A DNA stretch of 64,000 nucleotides from CALWOS01 sp963595735 (lineage in GTDB: Bacteria; Bacillota; Clostridia; Oscillospirales; Oscillospiraceae), in the NCBI GenBank assembly GCA_963595735.1, contig CAVBJJ010000008.1, positions 12,416-76,415 on the forward strand, in the 5' to 3' direction. The notes beneath the pieces are model-generated. The model searched no databases and was not told where the DNA came from. It saw only the letters and a list, made by a program, of their open reading frames with translations. This document shows, one piece after another, positions 57,901 to 62,395 of this stretch. Positions within the stretch are counted from its first letter, which is position 1. Each line of letters begins with the position of its first letter. A program made the position numbers and the translations under genes.

Positions 57901-60399
57901 CACCTCGATCGCGCCGGGGTGGGCTTCGGAGTAGTTGGTGTGGTTCTTCACCGTCACGCCGGACTGGAGATCCATGGTGCCCTTGACCTGGAACATGGGT
58001 CCCTCCAGGGGGTAGGAGTAGTTGCCGTCAAAGGTCAGCGCGCCTGCGCCCATGCCGCTGGCGCTGGGCTGGCCGATCTTCAGCTCCGCATTCTCCTCCA
58101 CGATCACTGCCGCCTCCTGGGCGCCGTAACCGTCCTTCAGGTCCTCGTCGCCCAAAGACAGGGCGGAGGACAGGGTGATGGTGTAGTCATTGCGGATGTT
58201 GTATTCCAGATCACCCACATCGTAATAACCGGTCGTGCTGTTATACTTCCGGAACGAACCGGTCATGACATAGTAGCCGTGGTCGGTGTTCTTGAAGCTG
58301 CAATTGCCGCCGCTGGTGGCCGCCGCCACACCGGCGGAGGAGGTACTTTCCGCCAGCAGGGTGATGTGCTTGCCGCCTGCCACCACAGCTGTGGTGTCGA
58401 TGGTGGTGTTATAGAAGATGTAAAGGCTGTCGCCGTCCTTGGCTTCCGCAAACGCGTCCTTCAGGTTTGTATAGACGCGATAGTAGCCATCGTCCGACAG
58501 GGTGCCGTTTCGGATGGTGTACTGGGGGGTGTTGGTAAACTGGTGCAGCTCCATCCGGTTGTCGTCCGTGTTCGCTTTCAGGTACCAATCCGTGCTGTCC
58601 AGGGCGAATTTGTTTTCCTGCACATCCTTACCGTTGGCAAACTGGATGATCTCCCGGCCGTCCGTGACGGCGTTCCAGATCGCATCGGACATTTCCAGCA
58701 CCGCCGCCGTACCGGCGGTGGTCAGCTTGTCGTTCACCTGTACGGGGATCTGGCCATCCAGCAGGTTATCGAAGTACACAGGGTTGTTGGTGTCGATGGT
58801 CGCCGCGCCCTCCATGTACAGCAGGGGGTGGGCGTAGTTGATAGACTCGTCCGCGTGGACATATGCGCCGTTGCCGAATTCATAGGCCGCGTTGTCCACA
58901 ATACTGGCGTCGCCGGACATCTTCAGGGCGGTCACGCTGCCGGCGTAAGCGCCGATGCCGCCGCCGTAGCGCGCCTTGTTCTGCCGAATCAGACCGCCGC
59001 GCAGATCCAGCACGCTGCCGTTGGGGCGGCCATTGGTGCCGGCACAGATGCCGCCGCCCACGCCGCCGGCAGTGTCGTCGCCCAGCTGCAGCGCCTCGTT
59101 ATAGGCAATCGTGCCGCCCTCCATCCGGAAGGTGGAGAAGGTCGCCGTTTTGTTGTCCCACGACTTGTTGCTGCTGCTGCAGCCGGCAATGGCCACGCCG
59201 GCGCCGTAGCTGGCGCGGTTTTCCGTGATGGAAGTGCCATAGAGATAGCCGGTGGAGTTCCACAGGCAGACGCCGCCGCCGAAGCCCGCCGTCCAGTTGT
59301 GGTCAATGCTGCCGCCGTACAGATTCAGCACCGCGCCGACACGGCCGCCGATGCCGCCGCCGTCCGCAGCCTCGCCATGGGTGATACAGGTCGTATCGCC
59401 GCAGTTATAGCTGACCGAACCGCCATACAGGTTCAAAACCGCCTTATCCAGGGCGATACCGGTGCCGTCACCGGCGTGGTAGCCGCTGCCGCCACGGTAG
59501 TTGCCGTTTTCCCGCACCGCACCGGCATAAAAATTGATGGTACCATAGCTGGTGCTGGTATCACAGGTCGTCCAGGTGTCGGCATAACCGCAGTAGATCG
59601 CGCCGGTGCCATCCTCCTGCAGGCCTGTTGTGGCACAGCGCCGGATCACGCCGCCATACAGGTTCAGGGTCGGCTTTTTGTTGACATCCAGGTTGAGCAT
59701 ATTGATGGCGCTGCCCTGGTCCATATATTTGTGGTTGTTCTGAAGGGTCACGCCCTGCCAGATGTCCAGCGTGCCGTGACTGTTGTAGATCAGGCTGCCG
59801 TCCCACTTGCCATCTTTCTGGCTGGTGTTTGTCTGGGCAATGCCCTTGTTGTCATAGTTGACCCGCTGGCCGGATTCGTTGAGGAAGTACACGGTCGTAT
59901 CGCTTGCCGCGCACTCCTCCCAGACCGCGCCGCCGTCCAGGATCAGCTCGCCGCCGGTCTGCTTGACCTCGTAGTCCCCGGCCTTGGCGGCGTCCTCCAG
60001 CTCGCCGGTATAGCCCAACTCGCCGTCGCCCAGGATCAGCCTTGCCCCCTCCGCAACAGAGAGCAGGTCGCCCTTCATGTTCTTTTCGGGAGCACCCTCT
60101 CTGGGTCCGCGGGAAAGGGTATAGCTCTTTCCTGCCTTTGTGTACAGATGCTTTGTACCGTTGACGGTGATACCCGCCTCAATGGGAATATCCGCCGTTA
60201 CGATCACATCTGTGTCATCCGCACTTTGCAGCGCGGTTCGCAAGTCCGCAAAGGTATCCACCTCCACGCTTGCCGCAGCGTCGCAATCATGCGCCGATCG
60301 CGCCTGGTCGAAGGCTTCATCCGCCGCCAGTGCGCTCATGGGCAACAGGCTCACAAGCATACACAGCGTCAGAATCGCCGCGATCAATCGTTTTTTCAA
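42916..60399 (-). CDS. Giant secreted SLH-domain surface protein (5827 residues)
   Basis: A single 17.5-kb frame encodes a secreted wall-bound protein. The start is TTG 60399 (LKKRLIAAILTLCMLVSLLP, cleaved after SALA), 8 bases after GGAGG. The frame further upstream runs into promoter sequence. In order: beta-helix rungs with GGAVYVG, NLYGGS and MYGGT motifs (about 100-1300), a mixed region (1300-2380), and at least 20 MBG-like repeats with a G-x-G-[ND]-Y-[TA]-G turn (about 2380-5330). Inside that series a block of four InlB-like repeats (about 3410-3840) is joined by acidic D-N-N-G linkers. A fifth InlB-like repeat, a Gly-rich hinge (near 5586) and three SLH domains (5613-5813) end the protein. 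The N-terminal fold suggests adhesion or glycan binding. It has the same plan as the 2394-residue SLH protein. Confidence 0.92.
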   Translation of the reverse strand: MKKRLIAAILTLCMLVSLLPMSALAADEAFDQARSAHDCDAAASVEVDTFADLRTALQSADDTDVIVTADIPIEAGITVNGTKHLYTKAGKSYTLSRGPREGAPEKNMKGDLLSVAEGARLILGDGELGYTGELEDAAKAGDYEVKQTGGELILDGGAVWEECAASDTTVYFLNESGQRVNYDNKGIAQTNTSQKDGKWDGSLIYNSHGTLDIWQGVTLQNNHKYMDQGSAINMLNLDVNKKPTLNLYGGVIRRCATTGLQEDGTGAIYCGYADTWTTCDTSTSYGTINFYAGAVRENGNYRGGSGYHAGDGTGIALDKAVLNLYGGSVSYNCGDTTCITHGEAADGGGIGGRVGAVLNLYGGSIDHNWTAGFGGGVCLWNSTGYLYGTSITENRASYGAGVAIAGCSSSNKSWDNKTATFSTFRMEGGTIAYNEALQLGDDTAGGVGGGICAGTNGRPNGSVLDLRGGLIRQNKARYGGGIGAYAGSVTALKMSGDASIVDNAAYEFGNGAYVHADESINYAHPLLYMEGAATIDTNNPVYFDNLLDGQIPVQVNDKLTTAGTAAVLEMSDAIWNAVTDGREIIQFANGKDVQENKFALDSTDWYLKANTDDNRMELHQFTNTPQYTIRNGTLSDDGYYRVYTNLKDAFAEAKDGDSLYIFYNTTIDTTAVVAGGKHITLLAESTSSAGVAAATSGGNCSFKNTDHGYYVMTGSFRKYNSTTGYYDVGDLEYNIRNDYTITLSSALSLGDEDLKDGYGAQEAAVIVEENAELKIGQPSASGMGAGALTFDGNYSYPLEGPMFQVKGTMDLQSGVTVKNHTNYSEAHPGAIEVQHGGTLNMQSGVTLRKNVSPIAGAVYVGSAATFNMYGGTMEANTGAMPRYGFIAANSTTKFTGYDTAYWGQPKYYYGAGAVYSMGDFAMSGGTIDSNAGEYGGVAGISGTLEMTGGSVTNNAAVTGIGAAAGVPDDYRLDITGYTEGALPAIPAETGDADADYSPGAGTGGGLYIAGCQATVNKGSISGNYAQRNGGGIALGESSGLAKVVTGYTEVSGAEENKVVSGAAQRVTAKVPTYQSANTAGGGIGKEGHVNLSGSLSISGNTAGEMGGGLFVWGDEETLVVAAGVTCANNTAKNGGGVAASEGPSVTLHNEVASNTATGQGGGLYATQRARITATGRVIDNSADEGGAAYVDEESALTLDGAWVNNNKISEDKEGTGVYVKGDLTLTAASGSQPYVSYNDVIYLAAGHIITAEASYAPTRQKTNDMLTIKSQVEENGTDIIQAASASHAESLLDAKRISCLSGPMSREDGNQSMIELNSVRVTYYNGMPGEENTVASSWAYEPYQKGVFAMNFDAAGTDSEGEAVPGFTMPTGKNLSHWAVMKKDEDGSWKYLTESGELAEDETQAIQYVPGSTLPLTSNDIALVAVYTDADYFVMYYEGDERGAMGSATQRENQFGKLMVEGVNYNADQQRYFYANDKEIILQPTPRDDEKGLGVLQKLEVYVQVDKKTYDNLPEAERWTNTNMNTTYFWQKTAVAEVDTNSGEITGVDKNHAGLNAKASADGSGLVCTTPAQNILVRTQFKQAMVRLDITDDESGDIVRTAWYDVVNDAYNAALDDHEADLHRSYTITPLVANTTDKIDGDAIPGDDTYGVVKFNGGEEAAMREPDTSEEALDLTMDLNGFTLDMSDLGDGTIKLDNQNHVVKNGVLYTSAAQGSGYQVSSGSSLTVENAMLYAPKKQTYDVEVQEGGKLAVNGRVVLGKVHLCGQNTLVQVLEGTKLPKTKTTICVDIDSLTGNGQRKILDIAEGLDGNEMRSNVILQDASTRANMLNAWFLGTDGRIYEKVAALVTSLSADPEEALVSQEQEDRWVDGYPIYWEYASEYGYNSDLNTIHLNATLIGADADQIGAVGTVEFVVTSGGRRVFTTPAQRNGDTFRAEFHALANLRTGTDYQITATWRGEGEYAPRYASYWNNNYVTGTEGYNDQLGVNGTTVSGRDLLIVNKKSLESDDISISVSNKTAEYIGPAGAKQGYTSWANITVNDATTDSLLVYGKDYLQMYRLLTTEETDEYAGEVDGVKYYYAENGYRRADGTGDGSGYEVKNAKNINGADVGLYSVELVAVDDSENYTDLSGWKGALFEIKPYTGSLYLTVPNHILASNASGEAEFQAAIEKELTALSITVTDQYGNKLDLAGCQLDFKSISGGASRNDAGWPKSEGLYNVSVVSSGKHSEGTLKLDGITDQNDSNYADYCVGYNAMLLTAQPLNVFLVPNILTVPYTGEVYTDSKIKALDGVESGGYTVWVCAVNDEGQPIDESGNALPNNKDIPTQGKDRKQLSVGEYRLEIGTAQHIPQATGSYTMFVTDGSGKYRGVGYLNISGAEITTAGLTPSYETYTGENHSPVLEVRNSKNGLLTNTKDYTVAVKDSTGATIVAPVNKGTYTYIINGIHNYVSTADRELTYYVRAKNIQEGDTHGAGEVTLEATQDIVLMGNEAVTPIFRLYYNGMVLEEGSGEDYTYVIYKAGTEVSVGESVSEPGEYTVRVSGVNNYMGVREFPLHVYGGAETTGALTVTNADSYIYHAGNFDSYDWINSIELSYQGKPVDISKCESSLFRDIAGTNAVSEDTILDAGMYFVKVTITDAEEKERLGLDADEEVYGLSTMYIWASPVTVSPVNESKTYGEKDPVLTEYTTDLLEAKDAAQDTITNGFYTRDKGYISGSFTREQGEDVVSGGYPYSLGSFSAGPNYRLTVDSTRRFTIEAKDVADQNSVIIDSESAMPYTGYGLSPVDSVRYDAQLGSYQLVFGAHYEEDYEGWVPCGNHPEGEECSPKTCKDGTWEAMSVTPVDVGWYRLTVNGGGKGTNDNYTGTRQLVYQIAVTGGTLEMAVMGEATHTYKAAAYTPSVEVRRSGFSLPTDSYKMTYSFAPADGSATKTAEFVPGETKFTNAGVYTIYAVGTGNYAGSTGETKFTILPKDLAADDTADSTQAVSITVDADHFTYDGNPKEAAVKAEYSGVDKKTPNTLTQGTDYSLSYSNHVNAGDKTAKVTIRGQGNYTGTREVSYSIAVKPVQVAVGNATKTYGDLDPTYTYKVYDADDKEMTGVLLTGSIEREAGEDVGEYDLTVGSLASGKNFSVSLKDEQKLTITPKAIGTDDLAAAAKISVTMPAAVMTKGNLPTVRLTYWAGIGTMTLTEGKDFTVTYYTKDGNEITEVPDAGTECYALITAEDGGNYTGQIRQSFQVVDEGSLMTITADPAVMTYNGQTGQTVTLTAMLGNTDVTADTAFIVRGISTDGNTISVTVTADKKFVATTAGIYLVEAAGHTGSGESAKTTFGTATVVVQPKDISQKDMTAGELTGVYGYTGQSVEIPQEELNALLSWNGEQLTLGKDFVVSYSNSVEPGKATLIMHGKGNYTGSREFTFTIGETRYSLSYHGNGNTGGTVPVDSALYENGATALAAAGDSMSRSDGSLFYGWSEEQITGVVTSRQQLTGNWYKAGQLITMTGNMNLYAIWAADENGNKTPDFDEGRYTVTYISTNYTGAMPEDKNSYIPGSVVTALSGETLVTRSGYKLLGWTREDVDKTLNTSNEYVEYVSQIIQQGGTFLMGEENVTLHAVWGVDSNNNGKEDWKENNQYVLIYDANGGSGENLPAPAILEAGVQSTQISDVRLTREGFVQIGWTTNRGGNSAPGVVTEKGQLDINNGILTLGGVQYTYCSWGDTYGFTPSDNPAIIYALWAKDANNNGKPDYEEEPVSLTYASVAEDVTADDLPETVTGILPGASLALAGAPTGTLDGGKQAVFLGWTEKKTAAQTVYARGKTCGSLVGDPYTVGEQDVTLYAVWGAADYNAGEFAITVTAGTGGSAASDKTSVIAGESAVITITPSRGYVLDTVYVNGEDKTASVADGKLKLSDIQGDQLVSVSFKRASFTAQQPAAVTYTGAKQEPTLTVQDVLTGAALPQSSYTAAASYNGAAAVDFAAAEFTNAGSYEITITGTGDYAGTETRVTYVIQPKNIADADVVLKDIANQIFTGKAVTPEPELTYNGMTLVKGTDFGVSYYDNVQAGEASLVIAGKGNYTGSVTKTFNILAKDISAGELQVEGLTDVTYTGEQQKQKSTVKFGETVLTEGRDYSLSYSADTVNAGEVTVTVTGQGNYTGTQETRYQILPKNIADADVSAEEIGDQTYTGKAICPVPGVSYTNPNGLPLKLRADASFTVAYYAADDTARTTPVEPKQAGSYVAVLTGQGNYTGTRELSFTIQAAAAGLKTNSPVEKPYRGTAYDLTALIQVKSGEETLTYGKDYSLSLTEVTDVGSYTVEVTGQGNYAGSSVQVTVTVKPAALDTVETGDTNLSYTGKAQAPEITKVTAAGVEAALTEGEDYTVSYKDAEGNVRDSAPKASGSYTMIITGKGNYTGSKEIGFTISANELQAGTVADKVYDGMPYQPTVEVKDQTSDAVLTNITDYRLSYTGDTVNAGTVTIQITGVGNYAGKEGSASYRIQPKALDNSQADSGTIRVEVAEASYTGKAQEPKVTVSYQTADGRTLLLQAGTDYELEYSDNTNAGTGKVQITGKGNYSESITETFTIRPAEGKNLTVEAAPASSLYNGAEQTPTVTVKDEKTALTEGKDYEISYTAVSGKLGENGKPLAAGTYTVTVTGLGNYEGFAGTASYTIQAIAFGDVTLEGEFTYDGTEKNAAVTVKGLNDEILTEGVDYELEYSGNINAGTAMVKVIGKGNYASTALKPYEIQPAVLTIVPENTEKTYGDADGELTYAVTGQPAKGAKPAITGALSRKAGETVGAYDFVCDTLHETSGNYTLELEKDSKFTIAPKSIGDGEDSDEKILESVTKDGVIVGYTGQAYDQSPALLYQAAQGSLLLSKGTDYELRFADADGEAVAEAKAVGTYTVTVTGIGNYKGSFVFTLTITESVLGVEIQGGNQVTYNGEDQKPTLGDQPGQVQVTGVDGAPANVQITYYDADGEEVTEIVNAGRYTLEVRADNYQTSAKLDFVVLPKQLEDSMVSTPADAAYTGSSQQPEVTVQDTAPAVVTEADYTVSYGENTQVGAATVTVTGQGNYTGSVTKTFNILAKELAGDEAEMSQLPDVEYNGMAQLQKPTVTLRRGEEEVSLIEGVDYRLAYAGDTVNVTEDGVTVTVIGMGNYSGELAADSYRITPREIQKGWITVTPDSLTHTGSALTPAVTVKDGQVQLVEGVDYELTYADNTGKGRATVTVTGKGNYTGTPERHFTITENASSLTVTVQPDDTVTYNGKDQKPALQVKSGSRDVTYTATYSYNGEEKGEFTPDSAFVAAGVYVIRVAGTGDYEGAKGSVVFTIRPAVFTAGEIDQQDYTGAALTPKPTVKHGDTVLEEGTDYVLSYRDNVAVGTATVTVTGMGNYAGCIRTVEFAITGENSLFTVIYDGNGSTGGEVPSDTDSHYKGSTVTILAGVPTRENAVFLGWVPDTAPAEIVDSKEAQAAYTTLYRAGGSFVITANTKLYALWAKDADNNGRPDYAETPEITASAGVGGSISPDGKTGYTWGQEKVIYTIRADKGYSFSGVTVDGKAVAVSTEKEPTALVKNGDTYTYTFDTVTEDHVILATFRANSGGGGGGTVVVPDEKPRPKPNPDMPELVTDDHFAYIQGTPEGNFEPNGEISRAEVATILTRLICGGLEVPGGKTSSFTDVSADAWYYDAVAYLEQYKLIQGVGDGRFEPERSITRAEFAAMMMRFFVVEKYQGDPIFSDVDSDYWAYDYINEAHAYGFVLGYTDGSFGPEQKIRRAEAVTLVNRVLEREADKDYIQAHKDQMVTYADTPETHWAYYAILEASNAHDFRYNKNDEVWKNLRK

Positions 60400-60469
60400 A
60401 TTCGCCACCTCCAAAAATAGTAAGCAAAAACCATAACGGGGCGTGTGTTTCCACCCCGGAAAATTCACA

Positions 60470-60495
60470 ATATATATATATATATATATATATAT
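60470..60495. repeat. (AT)13 dinucleotide tract upstream of the giant gene
   Basis: An uninterrupted 26-base alternating A/T run lies about 70 bases before the TTG start of the giant surface gene. Such tracts slip during replication and are used as contingency loci elsewhere. Confidence 0.95.
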
Positions 60496-60510
60496 TGCAT
60501 AGCTTCTCAG

Positions 60511-60567
60511 TGTAAAATCTTAGCATAATTCCTGTAAATTCTCAACACCTATCGACATATTTCCGCA
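60511..60567 (-). promoter_or_regulatory. Promoter region of the giant surface gene
   Basis: Minus-strand TTGAGA (60545-60540) and TAAGAT (60522-60517) with a 17-base spacer form the best sigma-A promoter. A second option uses TTTACA (60516-60511) with a -10 inside the AT tract. The 13-mer TCGACATATTTCC (60552-60564) sits just upstream of the first -35. A perfect 0A box TTGTCGAA lies further up at 60660-60667. The AT-rich stretch to 60725 shows no gene. Confidence 0.6.
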
Positions 60568-60659
60568 TGGTTTTCCGCCAGTATTTTGATAGATTTTTTC
60601 GATGAAATTTATCGGTATTTTAGATGTTTTCTCCGACCGGCTTCTTTTTTTGTCATTTT

Positions 60660-60667
60660 TTGTCGAA
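60660..60667 (+). promoter_or_regulatory. Perfect 0A box upstream of the giant surface gene
   Basis: TTGTCGAA lies in an AT-rich intergenic stretch, about 115 bases upstream of the -35 of the giant gene's promoter. It could be a distal Spo0A site. Confidence 0.5.
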
Positions 60668-60726
60668 TTTTCCACAGTTGTGTAACAAGAGCAATCCAAA
60701 CGGGCGTAAAAGCTCCAAAAAGACAC

Positions 60727-60917
60727 AGCTGTCAAAAAAACAGGAAGCCAGCAGAAGCCACTGCAGCAGCGGGGGAGCTTGAGGGGGGCAAGACCCGCCT
60801 CAAGCAGATAAACCGCCGCGGAAAGCCCTGCTGGGCTTTCCCACAGTATTTTTGCCGCGCCAAAATACTCGGCGGATAAGCGAAGTCAAAAAAGTCCCAG
60901 ACTTTTTTGACAAACTG
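60727..60917. mobile_element. Non-autonomous repeat element, copy C
   Basis: A 191-bp copy starting AGCTGTCAAAAAAACAGG and ending TTTTTTGACAAACTG. It contains the shared block GCAGCAGCGGGGGAG, AAGACCCGCCTCAA, CCGCCGCGGAAAGCCC and CAAAATACTCGGCGGATAAG. No clear target duplication is visible around it. Confidence 0.85.
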
Positions 60918-60926
60918 ACAAGCCCT

Positions 60927-60957
60927 GCCCGGACAGCGCGTCCGAGCAGGGCTTGGG
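60927..60957 (-). terminator. Hairpin after the aldolase gene
   Basis: CAAGCCCTGC pairs with GCAGGGCTTG, with further inner pairing GGAC/GTCC. There is no clear T run, so its terminator role is likely but not proven. Confidence 0.6.
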
Positions 60958-60992
60958 GGAAAATTCTTTCGGTTTTTCGTCTTGGATTTGGC

Positions 60993-61643
60993 TTATTTCT
61001 TTTTATCCTGACCGTAGGTGCGCGCCCGCTCCATGGAAGCGGCCATTTCCGCGTCCGTCAGGATGCGGGGGTTGCCGATGCTGGCGGTGCGGTACTGCAT
61101 TTCCGCAACGAACTCCAGATTCACCGCCAAATCAAAGGCCTCCCGCAGATCAGCGCCCAGCGCCACCATGCCATGGTTGCCCAGCAGCACGGCGCGGCCC
61201 TCGCCGCAGGTGCGGATGGCCGCTTCCGCCAGCTCCGGCGTGCCAAAGGTGCGGTAAGGGGCAACGGGAACCTCCGTCACGCCCGCCCCGCCGATCACAT
61301 AATGCACCGCCCGCAGGGGCTTTCCCAAACAGGCAAAGGTGGTGCAGAAGGTGGAATGGGTGTGGACGACCGCGCCGATCCAGGGCTTTGCTTTGTAAAA
61401 GGCCGCGTGCATACTCCACTCGCTGGAGGGCTTGCGCTTGCCCTCCACGATCTTGCCCTCCAGATCCATGACCACAATGTCCTCCGGGTGGGTGTCAAAG
61501 TAGCCGATGCCGGAGGGGCTGATGGCCATCAGCCCCGCTTGGGCGTTGTAAATGCTCAGGTTGCCGCTGGTGCCGCGGGTCAGTCCCTGCCCGCTCATCT
61601 TTTTGCCATAGGCCACGATCAATACTTTTTCGTTTTCCAACAT
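60993..61643 (-). CDS. Class II aldolase/adducin-family protein (fuculose-phosphate aldolase-like)
   Basis: A 216-residue zinc-dependent aldolase or epimerase. The zinc and substrate motifs are TSGNLSIY, the acidic residue in SSEWSMHAAFY, VVHTHSTFCTTFACL with the two His ligands, and LLGNHGMVALG with the third His. Relatives cleave L-fuculose 1-phosphate, act on methylthioribulose phosphate, or epimerise ribulose phosphate; no neighbour indicates which. ATG 61643 follows AAAGGAGAGG. The longer frame to 61781 crosses the promoter and is not used. Confidence 0.88.
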   Translation of the reverse strand: MLENEKVLIVAYGKKMSGQGLTRGTSGNLSIYNAQAGLMAISPSGIGYFDTHPEDIVVMDLEGKIVEGKRKPSSEWSMHAAFYKAKPWIGAVVHTHSTFCTTFACLGKPLRAVHYVIGGAGVTEVPVAPYRTFGTPELAEAAIRTCGEGRAVLLGNHGMVALGADLREAFDLAVNLEFVAEMQYRTASIGNPRILTDAEMAASMERARTYGQDKKK

Positions 61644-61752
61644 AGGGGGTCCTCTCCTTTTTGCTTTTGTCGCCGGGGGAGTATTTTTTTCGGCTTGCCC
61701 GCCCCGCCGGGGAGCAGGAAGAAAGCCGCATTTTTCCTCTTTTTGTGTTTGT

Positions 61753-61781
61753 ATTTTACCATATATCGTGTTTTGATACAA
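61753..61781 (-). promoter_or_regulatory. Sigma-A promoter of the aldolase gene
   Basis: Minus-strand TTGTAT (61781-61776) and TAAAAT (61758-61753) with a 17-base spacer. Confidence 0.75.
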
Positions 61782-61902
61782 GGAATTTTTGTCGGTTTTT
61801 ACAGAAAGGGCGGAGGGAAGAAAAAAGGGCGCGCCGCAAAACAGGCATTTGCAGCACGCCCTTCATTGACATTTGGTGATCCTGACTTTGGGCGCGCCGC
61901 AA

Positions 61903-61931
61903 TTGACATTTTCGCCCAAAGCGCTTATACT
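61903..61931 (+). promoter_or_regulatory. Consensus sigma-A promoter of a candidate structured RNA
   Basis: TTGACA (61903-61908) and TATACT (61926-61931) are exactly 17 bases apart. The predicted start near 61938 coincides with the 5' strand of the closing stem of the RNA. Confidence 0.8.
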
Positions 61932-61937
61932 AACTCC

Positions 61938-62252
61938 CGTGGAAATCCACCGTCCACAGTTTTATACATTTGTAGACGGTGTACGGTTAATAGACGGTTG
62001 CCTGTCATCCCGCGAGCGCGGAATGGAGGCGTGTGTATAAGCCCTCGCGGGAAATTCTTCCCTGGAGGTGATATACATACTTCAAGAAGTTTTTTGGACC
62101 GTGTCCATTTGCTGGATCCTCATCCAGATACTGGACAAGTTCTTGAACAGAAAGAAGTGAGCCGTCTGCCACCAACAGACGACTCACGGGTTTGAGGGAG
62201 TTTTACCTCATTCGTGTAGTAATGTATGTGGCAACCGTCTTGGATTTCCACA
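61938..62252 (+). ncRNA. Candidate multi-branched structured RNA, about 315 nt
   Basis: The 5' and 3' ends pair: GTGGAAATCCA (61939-61949) with TGGATTTCCAC (62241-62251), then AGACGGTTGCC (61992-62002) with GGCAACCGTCT (62230-62240). Inside lie CACCGTC/GACGGTG (61948-61954 with 61975-61981), CCCGCGAG/CTCGCGGG (62009-62016 with 62044-62051), and CAAGAA/TTCTTG (62083-62088 with 62140-62145) enclosing GTCCA/TGGAC and CTGGAT/ATCCAG. The last arm is GTGAG-CGTCTG/CAGACG-CTCAC (62157-62187). There is no good frame on the plus strand. It does not carry the RNase P, tmRNA or large SRP RNA signatures I know. An alternative reading is a small element with 11-bp terminal inverted repeats. Confidence 0.6.
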
Positions 62253-62325
62253 CCTTTATTATATGCATCTTTTCCCCGCTTGTCAATCCTGTTTTTCACT
62301 CACCCCGCCGGCGAACTGCCAAGTC

Positions 62326-62354
62326 TTGCTTTTTGCAAAAAACAAGAGTAGAAT
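62326..62354 (+). promoter_or_regulatory. Sigma-A promoter of the MATE gene
   Basis: TTGCTT (62326-62331) and TAGAAT (62349-62354) with a 17-base spacer. The transporter therefore does not depend on the upstream RNA promoter. Confidence 0.7.
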
Positions 62355-62395
62355 GGGGGTAAAATTTCTCATTTTACAGAAAGGGGCATCATGCC

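Noticed and set aside
44143..60420. A 5425-codon open frame on the plus strand opposite the giant gene
   Set aside because: It is a mirror of the GC-rich, repetitive minus-strand gene: codon usage there rarely creates stops in this antisense frame. The translation is low-complexity (Ala/Gly/His/Val-rich), has no signal or domain, and no ribosome site starts it.
62005..62187. A 60-codon minus-strand frame inside the candidate structured RNA
   Set aside because: It starts with GTG without a convincing ribosome site, has no promoter in that direction, and coincides with the paired arms of the plus-strand RNA, whose symmetry leaves the antisense strand open by chance.
61903..62252. Structured region as leader or riboswitch of the MATE gene
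   Set aside because: The region closes on itself by end pairing, and the MATE gene has its own promoter at 62326-62354 between the region and the start codon.
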